DNA of 64,000 nt. Source: Pseudomonas nitroreducens NBRC 12694. Its GTDB lineage: Bacteria > Pseudomonadota > Gammaproteobacteria > Pseudomonadales > Pseudomonadaceae. Of the stretch, positions 54,608 through 63,279 are shown piece after piece. A program made the position numbers and the translations under genes. The notes beneath the pieces were generated by a model. That model saw nothing but the letters and a program-made list of their open reading frames with translations, searched no databases and had not been told where the DNA came from. Within the stretch, counting starts at the first letter, position 1; every line of letters begins with the position of its first letter. The DNA is taken from assembly GCF_002091755.1 (NCBI RefSeq), contig NZ_BDAI01000009.1, positions 62,001 through 126,000 of the forward strand, read 5' to 3'.

Positions 54608-55495
54608 CTAGAGCTCGATCCCTCGCAGGACACGAATCTGCTCTTTGAGATAGAGATCCTTCTCATCCTCCATCTGCAGAAGGATTTCCAGGACGCGGGC
54701 TCTAGAGATCTCGTGGTCCTTGGAGAATCTATCCAGACGCTTGATCGCCTTGTCACTCAGGATGAAGTTGTGCTGCTTCTTTCCTTTCGCTTTCTTGCGG
54801 CGCAAAGCCTGACGCCATAAGCGTCTAGCGGTGGAAATGCAATATTTCCTCTCAACGTCGCTCCAGGTCCACGCGTCTGAGGCGATCAGCAACTCTTGCA
54901 GGGTCTGCGGCGCTACTTCGGGAAGCTTCTGCTCAGGTTGGTGTTTCCTCACCCATTCGACTACGTGCCGGCATGCTCCTGCTTCATTGGCTTCTTGAAT
55001 CCAGTTGAGCTGCTTGTCCAACCGCGTTTGTTCGTCCCAATCCCGTTTCAGGCCAATAACGAATGACTCCTTTACCTTCGGCGCTAAGCCGGAACAGTCG
55101 ATCTTGGCTACCAGCCTCTCTCTCTCCGTGAGCGCTGAAGAATAGATATCTGGAGTGCGAATGCGCTTGTCGCGGTTAAGCCGATCTTGGATCCAGGTCA
55201 GCTGACGCTTGCAGTCCGATATCCAGGTTATGTGCTCCTCCGAAACCATCTGACGGCTTTGGTCGACAGCGATTTCCTCTAGTGAGAGCCGAAAGCTCTT
55301 GATGCTCTCCGTCATCTGCTCGGACATGGTTCTCGGATTCAGCGCCTCACTGCGATAGAGCGCTTTTCCGCGTAGAGCGAGATAGAACCAAAGCCAAATG
55401 TCGTCACGGCGCTCGTTGGGTGCCTTTCCGTGAGGGCTGGATAGAGGTTTGTCGACGGTGAAGCCGGAATTGAGAGAAGAGCGGCGGCGAGTCAT
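54608..55495 (-). CDS. Unrecognised island protein with possible DNA-binding C-terminus
   Basis: 295 residues from ATG 55495 behind AAGGAA; the frame stays open 85 codons further upstream without a better start. No signal peptide or membrane segment. It is rich in Arg/Lys/Glu helices. The last 60 residues (WRQALRRKKAKGKKQHNFIL then LSDKAIKRLDRFSKDHEISR) look like a basic, ribbon-helix-helix-type DNA-binding end. I know no family. It is the first gene of the island after tRNA-Pro, divergent from alpA, where an integrase or accessory recombination protein would be expected; it has no tyrosine-recombinase R-H-R-Y motifs. Confidence 0.7.
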   Translation of the reverse strand: MTRRRSSLNSGFTVDKPLSSPHGKAPNERRDDIWLWFYLALRGKALYRSEALNPRTMSEQMTESIKSFRLSLEEIAVDQSRQMVSEEHITWISDCKRQLTWIQDRLNRDKRIRTPDIYSSALTERERLVAKIDCSGLAPKVKESFVIGLKRDWDEQTRLDKQLNWIQEANEAGACRHVVEWVRKHQPEQKLPEVAPQTLQELLIASDAWTWSDVERKYCISTARRLWRQALRRKKAKGKKQHNFILSDKAIKRLDRFSKDHEISRARVLEILLQMEDEKDLYLKEQIRVLRGIEL

Positions 55496-55779
55496 GAGTT
55501 CCTTGCCTTGGTGAAAGCTTCTAGCTGCGAAATAGAGCTGGAATAGATGGCTTGTAGATGTGACGTAGAGGGATTCTAGAAGCTGCCTAGATGCCGTTTT
55601 AATAAGACATATCTGGAATTCCGGGGCTTGCAGCTGTATTTCATCCATATCTGCTCTGCAGACTGCCTTCTTCGTAAAGGTGCTGGTGCTCGTTGGTGCC
55701 GCCAGAGCTATCCAGAGCTGGGCCCAGTCATTAAAAACGAGACCTGCCAATCCTCTGAACGAAAACCAGGAGACCGTTC

Positions 55780-55977
55780 ATGAGGATCATCCGTTTACGA
55801 GAAGTCATGGCTACTACCGGTCTGGCCAGATCGACCGTCTACAAGTACATCAGCGAAGGGGCCTTCCCGAAGCCGGTGTCATTGGGGGAGAGGTGTGTGG
55901 GGTGGGTAGAGGAAGAGGTGCACGATTGGGTGATGGAGAAAATTGAAGAGCGTGACGCTGCTTTGAGAGTTGCGTGA
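55780..55977 (+). CDS. AlpA-family phage/island regulator
   Basis: 65-residue MerR-like single-domain regulator with helix-turn-helix LREVMATTGLARSTVYKYIS, EGAFPKPVSLG and GWVEEEVHDWV. AlpA-type proteins switch on excision of prophages and integrative islands. It is divergent from the 295-residue gene and is followed by a very strong hairpin. Confidence 0.88.
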   Translation: MRIIRLREVMATTGLARSTVYKYISEGAFPKPVSLGERCVGWVEEEVHDWVMEKIEERDAALRVA

Positions 55978-55988
55978 GAGAAGGGCCA

Positions 55989-56034
55989 GGCATAAACGCG
56001 GTGACTGGCTGTGTCCAGTCACCGCGTTTATGCC
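55989..56034. repeat. Perfect 20-bp inverted repeat after alpA
   Basis: Arms GGCATAAACGCGGTGACTGG (55989-56008) and its exact complement (56015-56034) around CTGTGT, 11 bp after the alpA stop. No T-run follows on either strand. It may end alpA transcription with help, or be a protein-binding or processing site. Confidence 0.8.
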
Positions 56035-57126
56035 GTTTGGATGAGTGAGCGAAGGAGGGCTAAGGCGGCAGGGTCCCAGAGCCCGGGTTTACGGCCCAAG
56101 CCAACACAGCTCGATGATCGCCTACATCACTAAAAGACTCGCGAGTCGGTCGGCTGAGCGTTTGCTCGTGCTCCCTAGAAGCCTTAGCGCCTATTGCACA
56201 ATCTGGCTCGTGCTTCGCCTTGCCTGCTCGGCCAACTGAACAACCCTCCGCCAGGCGCAGAGGGTTGCGGTGAGACAATCGGTTGTCGATGGGATGGCTT
56301 GCTCGTATTCCAAAGCTCAGAATGTAGCCTGCAGCACCACCAACTAAGATTGTGAGAGGACCTGATAGCTCCTTGATCAGGCACCGTTGGCATACGACGA
56401 ACCTAGGTCTTCTTTCGGCTGTGGATGCAATCGGTGAACGCAACACAACGAATCTTGCGTAAGCAGGTGGAGTGTTGCAGATGAAGCAGAGAGCTCGGTA
56501 CTACACCGTAAGCCAGAAGGCATCGATGTGGGATCGCTCTAAGGCCGGCGATTCGCTCCAGCAGATTTTGTTTATCGTCCAGATGCACTGTCGCTCTAAG
56601 CTTGGCTTGGGCCTGTGCAGCGGCTCCCAGAAGTGAACCGAGAATACTCCGGCGACGCCGCTACCTCATGCCTTAAGCACGCATGGCGCTTCCAGAAGAG
56701 CTGATATGGCGTCCATCGAAACTGCTTTGGTCGCCTCCCTCGTAATTGTGGATCGCTTAGGAGGAACCCTCCGCCATTAAAAGCTTCCAGGACGCTGGGC
56801 TGCTAACGCGTGAAAACAATCTGACAGATAATATTGCAAACGAGCAGTATAACAACCCTTAAGCCTGACACAATTTACAGTCACACCGTCGGTGCCTCCC
56901 TAGTCCGCTCAGCACTTCATGCTTTTGCCAACAAAGTGCCATCACGATAGAATTCAGAGGCTGCTCATTGCGATACTGTACATACAAACAGCATCGAGTA
57001 ACTGCCCCACTTAGCCTCTGTGTTTGTATTGGTTTTTTTTTGCAGGATGGGACTCGCCAGGGTGGCCGTATCTCACGCTCCTGGTTAATTCACCTTGTCA
57101 CGACAGTGGCGTGACGGCCGGAGGAC
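56035..57126. other. Gene-poor 1.1-kb stretch in the island
   Basis: About 1.1 kb with no open frame I can support. Minus-strand frames of 128 and 61 codons around 56060-56588 contain scattered Cys/His but match nothing I know; they may be decayed gene remnants. The second half (56760-57060) is AT-rich and ends with a TTTTTTTTT run at about 57033-57041, so the promoter of the ABC-3C operon is likely inside it. Confidence 0.5.
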
Positions 57127-58278
57127 GTGTTGAATAAACTCGCTAATAATGCAACGAGACTACTTGAAGCCATTTCCTACCAGCTAATAGTAACGCTGGA
57201 GTATTGCCATAATTTGGCTGAAGGGCAGACCCTTTGGCTAGAATATTATGGTGACGTTACTGTAGAGGGTGAAGTTCAGATTGAAGTCAAAGACTTCGTC
57301 GAAGATTTAACTGATGGGCACATCAATTTTTGGAATACACTGAAAAATTGGATGTCGCCCAATTTTAAGCAGGTTAAGTATTCTGAGTTGATTTTGCTGA
57401 CTACGCAGACATACGGCGCCGCTTCAAAGCTCCGTCATTGGAACCAATTGCCGCTTCAGGAGAGACTTGAGCTTTTACAGAATGTCCTTGAGCAAAGCGA
57501 GGCCAGGATTACAGTCTCGAAAGAAAAGCCGTCCCGGGCTGTCAAGGCCCAGCAGTTTGTGATGGCTGAAGAAAGAAGGGACACGCTGCTGGATGTCATA
57601 GAGAAAGTAAAAATCCTTTCTGAAGAGCCGGATCTAGTTACGCGCGCTGACCGAGCAAAGAGTGTCTATGGAAAGGGAATACACCCTGCTAAACGTGACG
57701 ACTACTTCCGAGCCTTAATGGGATTCTTGATTGATCCTGATAAATCCAAGAACGGCTGGAAAATTACCTACGAAGATTTTGACCTACAGATCTCCTCCCT
57801 GAATGCGGTGTATGGCAGAAATTCTCGAAGATTTCCAGTTGTGGATAAAAGCCTATTTCAGGGTAGCGTTAGTGATCCTTCTTATGCTGAGCGTCTTTTT
57901 GTAAAGAAGCTTCATGAAATCGAATATGCCACAAAAGTCCCTACAGCCATTTTAGAGCATATGGTTGCGGTGCATACAATCAGCAGCGAGTTTCAAAGAT
58001 TCAGCTTGGAGAAAGGTGACATTGATCGCTACAAAGAAGAACAACTAAAACGCCATTTGAGTCTTAGAGCTGCGGCAATGAGGAAATGCAGTCGCGAGCC
58101 TAAGGAGTACTGGTGTGACGAATCAAAGAATTTTTTCGATCTTCGTTGCGGTGAATCCCCAGATAAAATATCCACCTTCGATGATGTGACTTTAGAGTTT
58201 CGCAATGGAATCTGGCATATGCTTGCTGATGACGAAGATGAAGTGAACTCTGAGAAACTCCATTGGAGGCTCTGGTAA
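57127..58278 (+). CDS. ABC-3C system effector-type protein, PD-(D/E)xK-like N-terminus
   Basis: 383 residues from GTG 57127 (or TTG 57130), behind GGAGGAC. The first 80 residues show YYGDVTVEGEVQIEVKDFVE: Asp43 and Glu53-x-Lys55 fit a PD-(D/E)xK nuclease core like the dsDNA endonuclease domain of Cap4-type and ABC-3C proteins. HINFWNTLKNWM and YGAASKLRHW are further conserved-looking blocks. The C-terminal half is all-helical, without known motifs. It overlaps nothing but abuts the next ATG directly (TAA|ATG), making a tight operon with the middle component and ATPase. Inference: nuclease effector of an ABC three-component conflict system. Confidence 0.7.
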   Translation: MLNKLANNATRLLEAISYQLIVTLEYCHNLAEGQTLWLEYYGDVTVEGEVQIEVKDFVEDLTDGHINFWNTLKNWMSPNFKQVKYSELILLTTQTYGAASKLRHWNQLPLQERLELLQNVLEQSEARITVSKEKPSRAVKAQQFVMAEERRDTLLDVIEKVKILSEEPDLVTRADRAKSVYGKGIHPAKRDDYFRALMGFLIDPDKSKNGWKITYEDFDLQISSLNAVYGRNSRRFPVVDKSLFQGSVSDPSYAERLFVKKLHEIEYATKVPTAILEHMVAVHTISSEFQRFSLEKGDIDRYKEEQLKRHLSLRAAAMRKCSREPKEYWCDESKNFFDLRCGESPDKISTFDDVTLEFRNGIWHMLADDEDEVNSEKLHWRLW

Positions 58279-58758
58279 ATGGACGCGATGGAAATGAAGG
58301 CACCAACATCTGATCATATTCACACACTGCATCGCAGTCCGTTGATCATGGCTCCAATTATTCATGCCTTCTACAGCGAACTAAAACAGAGCCCAAAGAA
58401 TATTTTGTTCAGCTACCTTGTTCTTCCCTTCGTACTTCATGAGCCCACATCTGCTTATTTATACCGTTTGAGTACGCGTAGCAACTGGCGGACCATGATC
58501 TCGAATAAGGCTCGGATCTCCGGAGTGCATAAGAGAATCCAGACTCTTCGAGAAATCACTAACGTAACTGTCATGAGCCTTGTGAGTGCCGGATATTTAG
58601 AGATTGACGAAGATTTGATTGTAAAGCCAACTGCGAAGAAATTTCCACAATTGCAGGGGGTGGAGAGAAAGGTTGTATCGGCTCGAAAGCTCGCTGGGGT
58701 GCTGGAAGAGAGAGAGCCGCAGCATATATATAAGTCGCTAGGGATCGCTCAGTTATGA
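58279..58758 (+). CDS. ABC-3C system middle component
   Basis: 159 residues, ATG directly after the previous stop. Features: LHRSPLIMAPIIHAFYSEL near the N-terminus, LPFVLHEPTSAYLYRLSTRS in the middle, and an all-helical/winged C-terminus. Short proteins of this form sit between effector and DUF3732-type ATPase in ABC-3C loci as the adaptor or middle component. Its TGA overlaps the ATPase ATG (ATGA). No catalytic residues are expected. Confidence 0.68.
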   Translation: MDAMEMKAPTSDHIHTLHRSPLIMAPIIHAFYSELKQSPKNILFSYLVLPFVLHEPTSAYLYRLSTRSNWRTMISNKARISGVHKRIQTLREITNVTVMSLVSAGYLEIDEDLIVKPTAKKFPQLQGVERKVVSARKLAGVLEEREPQHIYKSLGIAQL

Positions 58759-60869
58759 AGTGCTTCGTTAAGTCAGTTGGCGTTATTGATCACGACAATG
58801 AGATACACAAGGTAACATTCAAACCAGGCTTGAACATTATCACGGGCAAGTCGTCGATGGGCAAAAGCGCCATCATAGAGATTTTTGACTTCTGCTTCGG
58901 CAATAGTGATGACACTATCCCCAAAGGCGTCATTACGCAGCGCTCGAAATATTACTTCACCATTCTGCAGTTCGAGAGTCAAACGGTCGTTCTCGCTCGT
59001 GACAGGGCTAGCGATAGGGCAAGTGACAGAGTTTTCATCAGTGAGGTCTCTGGCACGCTAGACGAAACACTTGCCAGGATGAAAGAACCTAAAAAGTTCT
59101 TTTTCCCAAGCCTGTTTCTTCCCTTACGCGACTTTAAGAAAGAGCTAGGCCGCCACTTCGCCGTAACAATGACGGACATTGATGAAGATCAAAGTGGGAG
59201 GGCGTTTGGCAAGAGCAAAAGCGCGACCCCCTCTGTCCGTAGTCTTGTCTCCTTCATGTTGCAACACCAGAATCTTGTGGCAAACAAACATGCCCTATTC
59301 TATCGCTTTGATGAGAAGGAAAAGCGTGAGCAGGTTGTAGATCACCTCAAGATATTCATGAATTTTGTGGATCAAGATTATTTCTGGCTGTCCCAAGAGT
59401 ACAACAACCTCAAAGCAGAGCAGAAAAAGCTTGAGGCGCAAATACCCAAGAATAAGGAAGCGAAAGACGAGTTCATCAAGAAAGTGGATGAATTGCTTGC
59501 CGAGTATAAGTCTGCTGCTGGTACCAGCTTAATTGCTCTGACGGGTGCCCAGATAGCAGCCAGCCTCAAGTCCTCATTTGAAAAAATTCGCAATGCAAAT
59601 GTTCGGATTGATAGCCAGGCAGACGATTATGTCGTGCAGAAAAAAGAGCTAGAGCAGCAGAGGTCAGAAAAAACCTTCGTAGTTCGTGATCTTCACGACC
59701 AGCTACGCGCTGTCAGGTCTTCCATAAGCTTTACCGAGGAGTTTGCAAAAAACATAAGCGAAATTCCCGTCCCGGAATACGCCGAGGTCAACGAGGCAAA
59801 TTGTCCATTTTGTGATGCGCCCAACCAGCATATTGAAAATGAAGCGAATAAGCTTAGTGATGCCATTAGCTGGATGAACAAAGAGCTTAGAACCTCATCC
59901 TACGCGCGCGAGAGCTTTCGTGAAGAGGAGAGTCGGGTTTTAGCCAAATATAAAGAGGAGAAGGATGCACTCTTCGGCATTCAGACCAAGATTAATCAGC
60001 TGGATAAGCAGGTAGATGATCTCAAGAAGAAAAAGACAGTTGATGAGATTGCGCTACGCATTAAACATCGCATTGAAATTGTGATTGAGGATTACTCCAA
60101 CAGACCGAAATATGAAGTTGACGGAACTCTGCTGACTATTAAGAAAAGACTTTTGGAAATAAAGCCACTCCTAGACGCTTATGACGTATCCAGAAAGATG
60201 GACGATCTAAATGATCTGATCAACAGTGAAATGGCCCGCATAGGTGCTGGTTTTGATTTTGAGGAGGCTTACAAGCCAATCAAACTCAAGTTCGATCTGA
60301 ATAACTTTGATTTGTGGCATGAAAGCCCTGAGATGGGGAACGTCTATCTGCGCTCAATGGGCAGCGGGGCGAACTGGCTGTATTCGCACCTAACCTTGTT
60401 TCTGGCCCTCCATTCGGTATTCGCGTTGAAGCATGAAGAGGGATGCAAGATACCCCCCATCCTTTTCCTTGATCAGCCAACCCAGGTTTATTTCCCGGCA
60501 AAGATTGATCATGGCGAGGCCTTTGACGCACAAGCGTTGGCTGCACTCACGCAGACGACGGCAAGAGTTGATGCTGACCTGCAGTCGGTCACTAACATGT
60601 TCAACAAGCTCGTCGAGTTCTGTCTGCAAACAAAAGATGCAACAGGAGTAATGCCGCAAATCATCGTTACCGATCATGCCGATGAATTGGAGCTGGAGGG
60701 CGAAGCAACGTTCGAGTCGTTTGTGCGTGCCACCTGGCGTACTCGCGGCTTCATCGCAGATCGTGTTGCAGACGCTCCCGCTGAACCCACTGGTGAAGAA
60801 GATGCAGAAACACTAATCTCAGATCCTATTCAAGCTTCGGCTGAAGATCCGACTGAAGGACCTGTGTAA
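58755..60869 (+). CDS. ABC-3C system SMC-like ATPase (DUF3732 type)
   Basis: 704 residues. Walker A GKSSMGKS (31-38) with IEIFDFCFG; a Q-loop-like FMLQHQNLVANK (168-178); long coiled coils (about 210-330 and 370-440) around a CPFC site (Cys350/Cys353), a zinc-hook-like turn; signature LRSMGSGAN (532-540); Walker B ILFLDQPTQVYF with Asp573-Gln574. The usual catalytic Glu is Gln, as in DUF3732 proteins. It ends in an acidic tail. As sensor/ATP motor of the operon it would control the nuclease-like protein on recognising foreign DNA or replication structures. Confidence 0.85.
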   Translation: MKCFVKSVGVIDHDNEIHKVTFKPGLNIITGKSSMGKSAIIEIFDFCFGNSDDTIPKGVITQRSKYYFTILQFESQTVVLARDRASDRASDRVFISEVSGTLDETLARMKEPKKFFFPSLFLPLRDFKKELGRHFAVTMTDIDEDQSGRAFGKSKSATPSVRSLVSFMLQHQNLVANKHALFYRFDEKEKREQVVDHLKIFMNFVDQDYFWLSQEYNNLKAEQKKLEAQIPKNKEAKDEFIKKVDELLAEYKSAAGTSLIALTGAQIAASLKSSFEKIRNANVRIDSQADDYVVQKKELEQQRSEKTFVVRDLHDQLRAVRSSISFTEEFAKNISEIPVPEYAEVNEANCPFCDAPNQHIENEANKLSDAISWMNKELRTSSYARESFREEESRVLAKYKEEKDALFGIQTKINQLDKQVDDLKKKKTVDEIALRIKHRIEIVIEDYSNRPKYEVDGTLLTIKKRLLEIKPLLDAYDVSRKMDDLNDLINSEMARIGAGFDFEEAYKPIKLKFDLNNFDLWHESPEMGNVYLRSMGSGANWLYSHLTLFLALHSVFALKHEEGCKIPPILFLDQPTQVYFPAKIDHGEAFDAQALAALTQTTARVDADLQSVTNMFNKLVEFCLQTKDATGVMPQIIVTDHADELELEGEATFESFVRATWRTRGFIADRVADAPAEPTGEEDAETLISDPIQASAEDPTEGPV

Positions 60870-60966
60870 TAGGCATGCCTGAAAGGCACTGTCCAAGATA
60901 GTGTGAATCGCACTAGTTTGTAAGCACCTCCAAGCCCCAAATCAGATCGACTAAACCCTGCGTAGC

Positions 60967-60993
60967 TGTCCGCTTTTCGGAAAAAAGCGGACA
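60967..60993. terminator. Hairpin between the ABC-3C operon and the retron gene
   Basis: TGTCCGCTTTT (60967-60977), loop CGGAA, AAAAGCGGACA (60983-60993), 98 bp after the ATPase stop. It lies in the 391-bp gap (60870-61260) between convergent transcription units. The U-rich part is within the stem, so it is terminator-like but not canonical. I see no gene in this gap. Confidence 0.65.
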
Positions 60994-61260
60994 CCTCTAC
61001 AGCGTCTATAAAGACGACTATAGCGTTTGCAGGTATCAACGAAGCGAGGGCTCACACCTTGTAAGCCGATGGCTCTCAAAGAGGAGCAAGGTCTCGCTGA
61101 CGCAGCTCGACTCGAATCATCTGACCTATGACTCCCATGGTGTACCCTGGCAGCTCTCGACGCAGGCGTATGTGACTTCTACGTGATTGTGAGTAAACAG
61201 ATGAATGGATGCTCAATCGTTTGGGGCACGGCAAACCAGCCGTTGAAGCTTGCTCATTCA

Positions 61261-63057
61261 TTAAACCGCCTTAGCTTTCTGAAGGCGTTCCTTGTGGAGC
61301 TTTGTTTGGTAGGTGCTACTAAAAACCCCCTTGCCGAGAACTCTAGGAAGGAGGCTTAGTGATCCGTTACCTAGATAGTCGTACAACCTCTTCAGAAGCA
61401 GAAAGTCCGCTCTGTTTATAAAATTGTTCAAGCTATCTAGTGGTATAAAGCCGTAGAGTGCTGCGTCGATATTATTTTTCGCTCCTCTAGCTGTGACGCC
61501 AATCACCTCCATGGAGTCGTTGAATATGGGGCCACCGCTATTTCCCTCCATCAGCGTAAAATCAACCAACCACAGATCAAGATCGACCTGGCGGCGCCGT
61601 TGAGTAGTATGGCCTTTTGCGATGTAGTGCGCGGCACCATCTCGATGCTTAGGGAAACCGATCGATAGAACTGGATCCTGAGGGCGAACAATCGTCTTGT
61701 CGGACTTGCGCAGCGCGGGGATGTTTCGGAACTCTTCATTGGGGTAAAAAATAGCCAAGTCTGCTTTTTTGTCCGAAAGGATAAGTTCTGCTGAATACTC
61801 TCTTGTGTCGCCGGCACGCTTGAATGAAATGGTGTGACGAGCGATCGTTTTAGATACCCCCGTCACAACGTGTTCATTGGTAACGATGCCGACCCCATCC
61901 AGAAGGAAGGCAGTCCCCTGAGATTCCTCAATGATGTTATTAACGACAAAAATCGAGTTTCCTAAGATCTCTTCAGGTGATTTTTTGAACTCAGGATTCT
62001 CTTTGCCTATAGCTACTGTGAACTCATACGCCAACCGACGATAGATTTTGTCGCCTCGTCCGCGAATCATTTGAATATAATTCAGTCGCCCTTTGACCAC
62101 TTTGATAAAAAAATCGCCAGCATTCTCCTTTGTCCGCAGAATTTGTCGAGGCTGAAGCGGCTGATTCTCACCCTTCAGAATCTCCAAATACTTTTTTTCT
62201 GCCAGCTCAGGCCCGTAGCGTTTAAGAGCGTTTATCATTGAGCTCGTTAAGCGGATGAACTCTCTGGTTACGTTTGGCATCTCATTGACAACCAGGCCCG
62301 TTACCATCTGGCGCTGCGTCCGGTGCTGAAGGCGTGTTTTTTCAGAGTTTATGATGAAACCATTGGATTTTATGATTTCTTCCAGTTCGCGCCCAGGTAT
62401 CGCTCTGCCGTCCTCGGAGACTTCGACGATATCCTTCGGTAAGTATTTTGCGGTAGTGGTAAAGGAAAACGTAATGTCGTCAGCGTACCGTGTAAAATGA
62501 CATTTACATGCTTTTGCTAAGGCCTGAAGCTGTGAGTCAAGCTTCCGACAAATCATATTCGATATTAGCGGTGAAGTTGGGGCGCCCTGAGCTAACTTCC
62601 CGTCGCTGCAACAGATATGTGCCATAACTGTCGCAACATTGTGAGGCGCACTAAATGGGGGGGCCATGAATAAATTTCTGACCCTTCCAAAATGGATGCT
62701 TTCGAAAAAATCCTTCAGATCAATGTTGAACACATATCTCTTTCTGGAATGGATTTGTGCGTTTGTCTTGACGCTCCTACCCTTGACGAAGCCATGGCTA
62801 GAAGGCTTGGGGGAATAGAATTTTTCGAGATGCGGCAAAAGCGCATGCTGAATTTTCTTCATCACCCGCTTGGGTGCTTTAATGGAGCGATGGGTTTTGT
62901 TTTTCTTTAAGATGGAAAAGCTAACGTAATGGCTTCCTTTCCTCTTGTAAAGGAAGTTAAGTAGCTTGTCTCGATCAACTTTTAATAGCTGGCAGAACCC
63001 ATCGAGGCTCTTGAAATTCGGGCCAAATAAATCCTTAAAAAGCTCGTCGATATCCAT
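61261..63057 (-). CDS. Retron reverse transcriptase fused to a trypsin-like serine protease
   Basis: 598 residues. RT part (about 1-345): NIDLKDFFESI (111-121), QGAPTSPLIS (158-167), the catalytic YADD (191-194) and the two retron hallmarks, NAQIH (99-103, NAxxH) and VTG (252-254). Protease part (about 365-560): chymotrypsin-type triad His396 in IVTNEHVV, Asp433 in KADLAIF, Ser507 in EGNSGGPIF. The RT should make msDNA from an adjacent RNA; the protease would be the effector set free or activated on infection. The start ATG 63057 has no Shine-Dalgarno sequence; a hairpin arm of the candidate ncRNA lies across that spot. AT-rich relative to the core genome. Confidence 0.93.
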   Translation of the reverse strand: MDIDELFKDLFGPNFKSLDGFCQLLKVDRDKLLNFLYKRKGSHYVSFSILKKNKTHRSIKAPKRVMKKIQHALLPHLEKFYSPKPSSHGFVKGRSVKTNAQIHSRKRYVFNIDLKDFFESIHFGRVRNLFMAPPFSAPHNVATVMAHICCSDGKLAQGAPTSPLISNMICRKLDSQLQALAKACKCHFTRYADDITFSFTTTAKYLPKDIVEVSEDGRAIPGRELEEIIKSNGFIINSEKTRLQHRTQRQMVTGLVVNEMPNVTREFIRLTSSMINALKRYGPELAEKKYLEILKGENQPLQPRQILRTKENAGDFFIKVVKGRLNYIQMIRGRGDKIYRRLAYEFTVAIGKENPEFKKSPEEILGNSIFVVNNIIEESQGTAFLLDGVGIVTNEHVVTGVSKTIARHTISFKRAGDTREYSAELILSDKKADLAIFYPNEEFRNIPALRKSDKTIVRPQDPVLSIGFPKHRDGAAHYIAKGHTTQRRRQVDLDLWLVDFTLMEGNSGGPIFNDSMEVIGVTARGAKNNIDAALYGFIPLDSLNNFINRADFLLLKRLYDYLGNGSLSLLPRVLGKGVFSSTYQTKLHKERLQKAKAV

Positions 63058-63064
63058 TCGTTAA

Positions 63065-63204
63065 TACCGGGCTTCGGGGCTATTTTCTCTTTTACCGTCG
63101 CCATCAGTATCGTAACCGTATCGCGCGATCAGGCAAAGCTACCCTTGCATTGGCCACCGCATATAGTCAGTGGAAAGTTAAATTGTGCCCCGAGCCCGAT
63201 GGTA
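63065..63204 (-). ncRNA. Candidate retron msr-msd RNA
   Basis: On the minus strand a 5' arm (63204-63187: TACC-ATC-GGGCT-CGGGGC) can pair with a 3' arm (63080-63065: GCCCCG-A-AGCCC-GGTA), giving 15 bp with two bulges that enclose 106 nt and end 8 nt before the RT start. That is the layout of the a1/a2 helix that closes retron msr-msd. Inside are small hairpins, CCAC/GTGG and GCAAG/CTTTGC. The exact branching guanosine motif is not clear, so the limits are tentative and the RNA may extend further upstream. Confidence 0.4.
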
Positions 63205-63279
63205 ACTTGATATCACGACGCTGAGTTCCGGTCAACGTCTCCAGCGTATTCTCCGGCCAGTGTGCGACGAGGACATCTC

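Noticed and set aside
54430..54756. Minus-strand frame next to tRNA-Pro that could be an integrase remnant
   Set aside because: Most of it is antisense to the supported 295-residue gene and it shows no R-H-R-Y recombinase residues; only the arm-type repeats are kept.
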